The notes under the pieces are model-generated. The model saw nothing but the letters and a program-made list of their open reading frames with translations. It did not search any database and was not told where the DNA came from. From positions 1-10,380 of the forward strand of contig JAITBV010000034.1 in NCBI GenBank assembly GCA_031283395.1: a stretch of DNA of 10,380 bases. Direction: 5' to 3'. The position numbers and the translations under genes are program-made. Positions 7,105 through 10,380 of the stretch are shown in pieces; position 1 is the stretch's first letter; each line of letters begins with the position of its first letter. The DNA comes from Candidatus Adiutrix sp. (GTDB taxonomy: Bacteria; Desulfobacterota; Desulfarculia; Adiutricales; Adiutricaceae).

Positions 7105-7844
7105 GCATCATTGCGGTTTACAACATCAAGGGCGGTGTGGGGAAAACAGCCACTTCGGTCAATCTGGCCTATCTTGCCGCGCAGCAGCCCGGCAAGACCC
7201 TGCTTCTGGACATGGATCCCCAGGCTTCGGCTTCCTTTTATTTCCGCATCCGTCCGTCCAAAAAATTCGGGGCGGAAAAGCTGCTCAGGGGCGGTCGGCA
7301 TATTGAAGAGAACATAAAGGGCACTGATTATCCCGGCCTCGATATGCTGCCCGCTGATTTTTCCTACCGTAACATCGACTTGGCCTTGGGCGAATGCAAG
7401 AAGTCGCACACGAGGCTGGGCAAGGTGCTGGCGCCCCTGCGGGAAGAGTATGGCCGGATAATCCTCGATTGCCCGCCGAACCTGACCCTTTTGTCGGAGA
7501 ATGTTTTATTCGCGGCTGATTACATTCTGGTGCCGGTGATTCCCACGACCTTGTCCCTGCTGTCTTTGGATCAATTATTCGCCTTTCTTGACAAGATAGG
7601 TTTGGCGCAAGAGAAAATGGTGCTCTTTTTTTCCATGGTCGAGAAACGCAAGAAGATCCATACAGAGATGATGCAATCCCTGCGGGAACGGAGCCGGGTA
7701 TTGCGCACCGCTATTCCCTATTCGGCGGACATTGAACGTATGGGCGTCTACCGGCAGCCTGTGGCGGCGGCGTTGCCCGCTGCCGCCGCTACTGCCGCTT
7801 ACAAGAATTTATGGCAGGAAGTGCAAAATATCCTTGCAAAATAA
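7101..7844 (+). CDS. ParA/MinD-family ATPase, short form without HTH
   Basis: This 247-residue deviant-Walker P-loop ATPase belongs to the family that positions plasmids, chromosomes and large cellular cargo by ATP-dependent DNA or membrane binding. The deviant Walker A is KGGVGKTA (10-17) with signature lysine K10 and catalytic K15. Walker A' is LLLDMDPQAS (34-43) with D37/D39. Walker B is IILDCPP (120-126), followed by DYILVPVIPTTLSL (140-153). It starts directly at the P-loop with no N-terminal DNA-binding domain, as in chromosomal Soj and orphan cargo-positioning ParAs. No ParB gene or parS-like repeat cluster is in view, and it has no evident C-terminal amphipathic MinD helix. It overlaps the CHAD gene by 4 bases, so the CHAD protein is the best candidate partner or cargo adaptor. 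A weak GGGA precedes the ATG by 6 bases. General plasmid partition is less likely given the context. Confidence 0.9.
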   Translation: MSIIAVYNIKGGVGKTATSVNLAYLAAQQPGKTLLLDMDPQASASFYFRIRPSKKFGAEKLLRGGRHIEENIKGTDYPGLDMLPADFSYRNIDLALGECKKSHTRLGKVLAPLREEYGRIILDCPPNLTLLSENVLFAADYILVPVIPTTLSLLSLDQLFAFLDKIGLAQEKMVLFFSMVEKRKKIHTEMMQSLRERSRVLRTAIPYSADIERMGVYRQPVAAALPAAAATAAYKNLWQEVQNILAK

Positions 7845-7864
7845 AGAGGTAGAGGTATAAAATT

Positions 7865-8572
7865 ATGATCCGGTACATCGACAGCCAGAAGATGGGACGC
7901 GGCAGGCATGGCTGGCTGGACAGTCATTTCCATTTCTCATTCGCCGAATATCACAATCCCTCGAACATACAGTTCGGTGTTCTGCGCGTACTCAACGACG
8001 ACCTGGTGCAGCCGGGCACCGGCTTCGACACCCACCCTCATAAGGATATGGAAATCATTTCCTATGTTATCCAGGGAGAACTGACCCATGCGGACAGCAT
8101 GGGCAATCAGCATACCCTGACGCGGGGGCAGGTGCAGTATATGAGCGCCGGAACAGGCGTGACTCATAGTGAGCATAACCTGGGCCAAGACCTGTTGCGT
8201 TTCCTCCAAATTTGGATACTGCCGGATAAAAAAGGGGTTACGCCCAATTACGGCGATTTCCGCTTTATCTTTGCCGATAGGGAAAACAGATGGCTGCCCA
8301 TAGCCACCAGTCTCGGCAACAGTCATTCCCGGGCGCCGGTCAAAATTCATGCGGACATCAATGTTTATGCCGCCGCGGCCTCAGGAGACATCTTGGAATT
8401 TCCGGTCCTGCCCGGACGCCAGGCCTACTTGGTCCTGATCGAAGATAAGGCGACCGTCAACGGCACCGCGCTGCACACCCGGGACGCCCTGGAAATTGTG
8501 GAGGAAAGCATCCTGGTGGAACCGGAAGGAAGCGCTCATATGCTGATCATAGAAATGGCGAAAGAGGCCTAA
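7865..8572 (+). CDS. Pirin family bicupin protein (YhhW-like)
   Basis: This 235-residue cytoplasmic double-cupin protein is close in length to E. coli YhhW. The N-terminal cupin keeps the four pirin metal ligands: H57 and H59 (THPHKDMEI), then H101 and E103 (GTGVTHSEH). LSAGTG-type turns and the HADSMGNQ loop are also typical. The C-terminal cupin (about 130-235) lacks the metal ligands, as is usual. Some relatives show quercetin 2,3-dioxygenase activity in vitro; others act as redox-sensing regulators, so the cellular role is open. It follows ParA by 20 bases with a tandem AGAGG-T-AGAGG Shine-Dalgarno (7845-7855; the second copy is 9 bases from the ATG), so it probably shares the CHAD-ParA transcript. 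A functional link to that pair is not evident and may be incidental. Confidence 0.92.
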   Translation: MIRYIDSQKMGRGRHGWLDSHFHFSFAEYHNPSNIQFGVLRVLNDDLVQPGTGFDTHPHKDMEIISYVIQGELTHADSMGNQHTLTRGQVQYMSAGTGVTHSEHNLGQDLLRFLQIWILPDKKGVTPNYGDFRFIFADRENRWLPIATSLGNSHSRAPVKIHADINVYAAAASGDILEFPVLPGRQAYLVLIEDKATVNGTALHTRDALEIVEESILVEPEGSAHMLIIEMAKEA

Positions 8573-8621
8573 ATTCTTGCTCTCGCCCCACATCCCGTAT
8601 ACACCTCAACCCTACAGGCTA

Positions 8622-8636
8622 TGGCCAAACAGGCCA
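8622..8636. repeat. Short palindrome upstream of the kinase promoter
   Basis: TGGCC-AAACA-GGCCA is a perfect 5-bp inverted repeat ending 4 bases before the -35 box. It is too weak and lacks the T-run for a convincing pirin terminator. Its position suits an activator or repressor site. Confidence 0.3.
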
Positions 8637-8640
8637 ATAT

Positions 8641-8669
8641 TTGAAAATACCCTATGTTTATGCTATAAT
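8641..8669 (+). promoter_or_regulatory. Near-consensus sigma70 promoter for the histidine kinase
   Basis: TTGAAA (8641-8646) and a perfect TATAAT (8664-8669) are exactly 17 bases apart. An extended -10 TG sits one base before the -10 box (TGCTATAAT). Transcription would begin near 8676, giving a leader of about 118 bases. This is the best promoter in the window. Confidence 0.75.
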
Positions 8670-8697
8670 AATACGTCAACAGGGGAACAATAAAATA

Positions 8698-8757
8698 ATG
8701 GCAGGTTGGGGTTGCTCCGGCCGGTTTAAGATTTTTGACCAGTGGAGCATGAAGTAA
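8698..8757 (+). CDS. Possible 19-residue leader peptide ORF upstream of the kinase
   Basis: An ATG at 8698 opens a 19-codon frame ending TAA at 8757, reading MAGWGCSGRFKIFDQWSMK. A possible Shine-Dalgarno, AGGGGA (8681-8686), lies 11 bases upstream, slightly long. The ORF lies wholly in the kinase leader, 37 bases before the kinase ATG, and its codons cover the leader hairpin. It could be a regulatory leader peptide, a small protein or chance. No codon run typical of amino-acid attenuators is seen; it has two Trp. Confidence 0.25.
   Translation: MAGWGCSGRFKIFDQWSMK
8713..8749 (+). promoter_or_regulatory. Predicted leader RNA hairpin before the kinase gene
   Basis: TGCTCC (8713-8718) is complementary to GGAGCA (8744-8749). 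Inside it, GGTT (8723-8726) can pair with GACC (8737-8740), giving a two-tier hairpin with an internal loop and a 10-base apical loop. The self-complementary CCGGCCGG (8717-8724) offers a competing fold. No T-run follows, so it is not an intrinsic terminator. Confidence 0.3.
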
Positions 8758-8794
8758 GCCGTCATACTGATTACTCTAAAAAAGGAAGATCGGG

Positions 8795-10380
8795 ATGATG
8801 CACAACAGGTCCTTTAAGGGGAAAGGGAATATTATTCTGACGGCGATCCTGATCGTCGTTATTACCGCTCAGATCGTCTTTCTGTCGAAAAGTTTTGTGG
8901 AGTTCAGCGATTCCCTTATCCAGGAAAAACTCATCGCCAACGTCAACGGGCTAAAACTCCGCCTGGATGACGGACGGGCATATTCAAAAACAGCGGCCGT
9001 TACCATGGCCTTCAACCCGGATGTCATCAGAGCCGTCAGGCAGCGCGATACCGCGGAATTGCTGCGGCTGTTTACCCCTACCCATGACCTGTACCATATA
9101 AACTATTATACCATCACCGACCATGACGGAATCGTGCTGGCCAGGACACATGAGCCGGAAAGCCACGGCGATTCGGTCTTGAATCAGCAAAACGTAAGGG
9201 ACGCGCTTGAAGGAAAGGTCTCGACCTATTTCGAGAAGGGGTCAGATGTGAGGGTGTCCGCCAGCACCGGAGCGCCGGTCTATGACGCGGACGGCGCGCT
9301 GATAGGCGCCATCTCGGCGGGCGTCCGGTTTGACACAACAGAGGCGGTCAATGCTCTAAAGGCCCTCTTTAATACCGAAGTCACTGTCTTTTTAGGCGAC
9401 GAGCGGATCGCCACGACCATCATCCGGGATGGGCAAAGCATCGTCGGCACGGTGCTCGATCCGAAGATAGCGGATATTGTGATCCATAACAAGCAGGAGT
9501 ACATAGGCAACGCCGACATCCTCGGCGAGCAGTATAAGACTTTTTATATGCCTTTGTTGAACCACCAGGACGAGGCGTTTGCCGCATTTTTTATCGGTCT
9601 GCCGATGAAGAAGCTGCAAGACGAGACTAATCAGTCCATATTCATAGGCGTTGTGATCGTTTTATGCGGGGTCATATTCCTTTTGATCCTACTGTTCCGC
9701 AACCGGCAGGAGAAAAGGCAGCTAATCGTATTGGCCGAGCAGGCGGCGGCGGCTTCGGTCGCCAAATCGGCGTTCCTTTCCAACATGAGCCACGAAATCA
9801 GGACGCCGATGAACGCGATCATCGGGATGACCGAACTCTTGTTATGCTCAAATCATCTCACCACGCATGATGTGGATTGCCTCAATGACATCAATATGTC
9901 CGCGCACTCGCTGTTGACCATTATTAATGATATTTTGGATATGTCTAAAATCGAATCGGGAAAAATGGAGCTTAATCCGATCCATTATGATTTCAAGGCG
10001 CTTATAAACAATGAAGCGTCCATGTTCACCTATGTGGCCAAAAAGAAGGGCATTGAATTCAAGTTGGAGGCGGAGGGAAATATTCCCGAGGCGCTGTACG
10101 GCGACGATGTGAGGCTGCGCCAGGTGTTGACCAATATATGCGGCAACGCCGTTAAATTTACGGGGAAAGGCTCGGTGACGCTAAAAGTGATCACCTCCGA
10201 AGAAGCCAAAACGATCACCCTGGAGATAAAAGATACCGGCATGGGTATCCGTAAGGAGGATATTCCCAGGCTGTTCCACGCCTTCGAGCAGTCCAAATCA
10301 GAGGAAAACAGATATATCGCGGGAACGGGGTTGGGCCTCGTTATAAGCAAGTCGTTCATAGAGATGATGGGCGGCGAGAT
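8795..10380 (+). CDS. Membrane sensor histidine kinase with Cache-type periplasmic domain, 3' end outside window
   Basis: This is the first 528 residues of an inner-membrane two-component sensor. TM1 is about 12-30 and TM2 about 281-301. The periplasmic region between them (about 35-278) looks like an extended Cache sensor: [13 protein letters not shown], a [10 protein letters not shown] segment (118-127), [20 protein letters not shown] (156-174) and [14 protein letters not shown]. After TM2 comes a short helical linker, then the phosphoacceptor H-box with H333 ([17 protein letters not shown]), the N-box with N447 and N451, G1 DTGMGI (480-485), an F-box near 494-498 and G2 GTGLGL (510-515). 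All ATP-binding motifs are intact, so the kinase should be active. Such kinases often continue into receiver domains, but that lies beyond the edge. I chose the first of two adjacent ATGs because AGGA (8783-8786) lies 8 bases upstream. The ligand is unknown. No response regulator is in view. Confidence 0.93.
   Translation, partial: MMHNRSFKGKGNIILTAILIVVITAQIVFLSKSFVEFSDSLIQEKLIANVNGLKLRLDDGRAYSKTAAVTMAFNPDVIRAVRQRDTAELLRLFTPTHDLYHINYYTITDHDGIVLARTHEPESHGDSVLNQQNVRDALEGKVSTYFEKGSDVRVSASTGAPVYDADGALIGAISAGVRFDTTEAVNALKALFNTEVTVFLGDERIATTIIRDGQSIVGTVLDPKIADIVIHNKQEYIGNADILGEQYKTFYMPLLNHQDEAFAAFFIGLPMKKLQDETNQSIFIGVVIVLCGVIFLLILLFRNRQEKRQLIVLAEQAAAASVAKSAFLSNMSHEIRTPMNAIIGMTELLLCSNHLTTHDVDCLNDINMSAHSLLTIINDILDMSKIESGKMELNPIHYDFKALINNEASMFTYVAKKKGIEFKLEAEGNIPEALYGDDVRLRQVLTNICGNAVKFTGKGSVTLKVITSEEAKTITLEIKDTGMGIRKEDIPRLFHAFEQSKSEENRYIAGTGLGLVISKSFIEMMGGE

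Noticed and set aside
8573..8640. Intrinsic terminator after the pirin gene
   Set aside because: The only dyad has a 5-bp stem and no T-run, and it lies next to the -35 of the next promoter.
8676..8794. Cyclic di-GMP (GEMM) riboswitch in the kinase leader
   Set aside because: The conserved GEMM core sequences are not present; only a generic hairpin is seen. The CHAD leader was checked as well, with the same result.

Overview
This 10.4-kb window looks like ordinary chromosome from a GC-rich Gram-negative bacterium. The binding protein has a cleavable signal peptide without a lipobox, GCC/GGC codons are common, and signalling proteins are abundant. A deltaproteobacterial (Desulfobacterota-like) host is my best guess, with low confidence. 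I saw no tRNA, rRNA, CRISPR array, transposase or phage gene, and no gene-free stretch exceeds about 250 bases.

Layout. (1) Positions 1-3179, minus strand: a three-gene ABC importer operon read right to left (binding protein, ATPase, fused double permease cut by the window edge). It best fits the putative 2-aminoethylphosphonate importer group (PhnS2/PhnT2/PhnU2, AepX-like). (2) Positions 3432-5345, plus strand and divergent from the importer: a cytoplasmic EAL-CBS-CBS-GGDEF protein. Its EAL site looks intact, its GGDEF motif is altered (GGDDF), and the usual I-site is missing. (3) Positions 5551-8572, plus strand: a tight operon of a CYTH-like/CHAD protein, a ParA/MinD-type ATPase (ATGA overlap) and a pirin (20-base gap). 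(4) Positions 8795 to the end, plus strand: a membrane-bound Cache-domain histidine kinase, truncated by the window edge, behind a near-consensus sigma70 promoter and a 118-base leader that holds a possible 19-residue ORF and a hairpin.

How the genes may work together. The importer would bring in a small phosphorus-containing (or related) substrate, and the c-di-GMP protein is transcribed divergently from it. The CHAD-ParA pair is the most interesting unit. CHAD domains bind polyphosphate and ParA-family ATPases position cargo on the nucleoid, so the pair could be a polyphosphate-granule positioning or partition module. That is inference from domain content and translational coupling, not demonstrated. 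A phosphorus theme (phosphonate uptake plus polyphosphate binding) may link the two halves but cannot be proven here.
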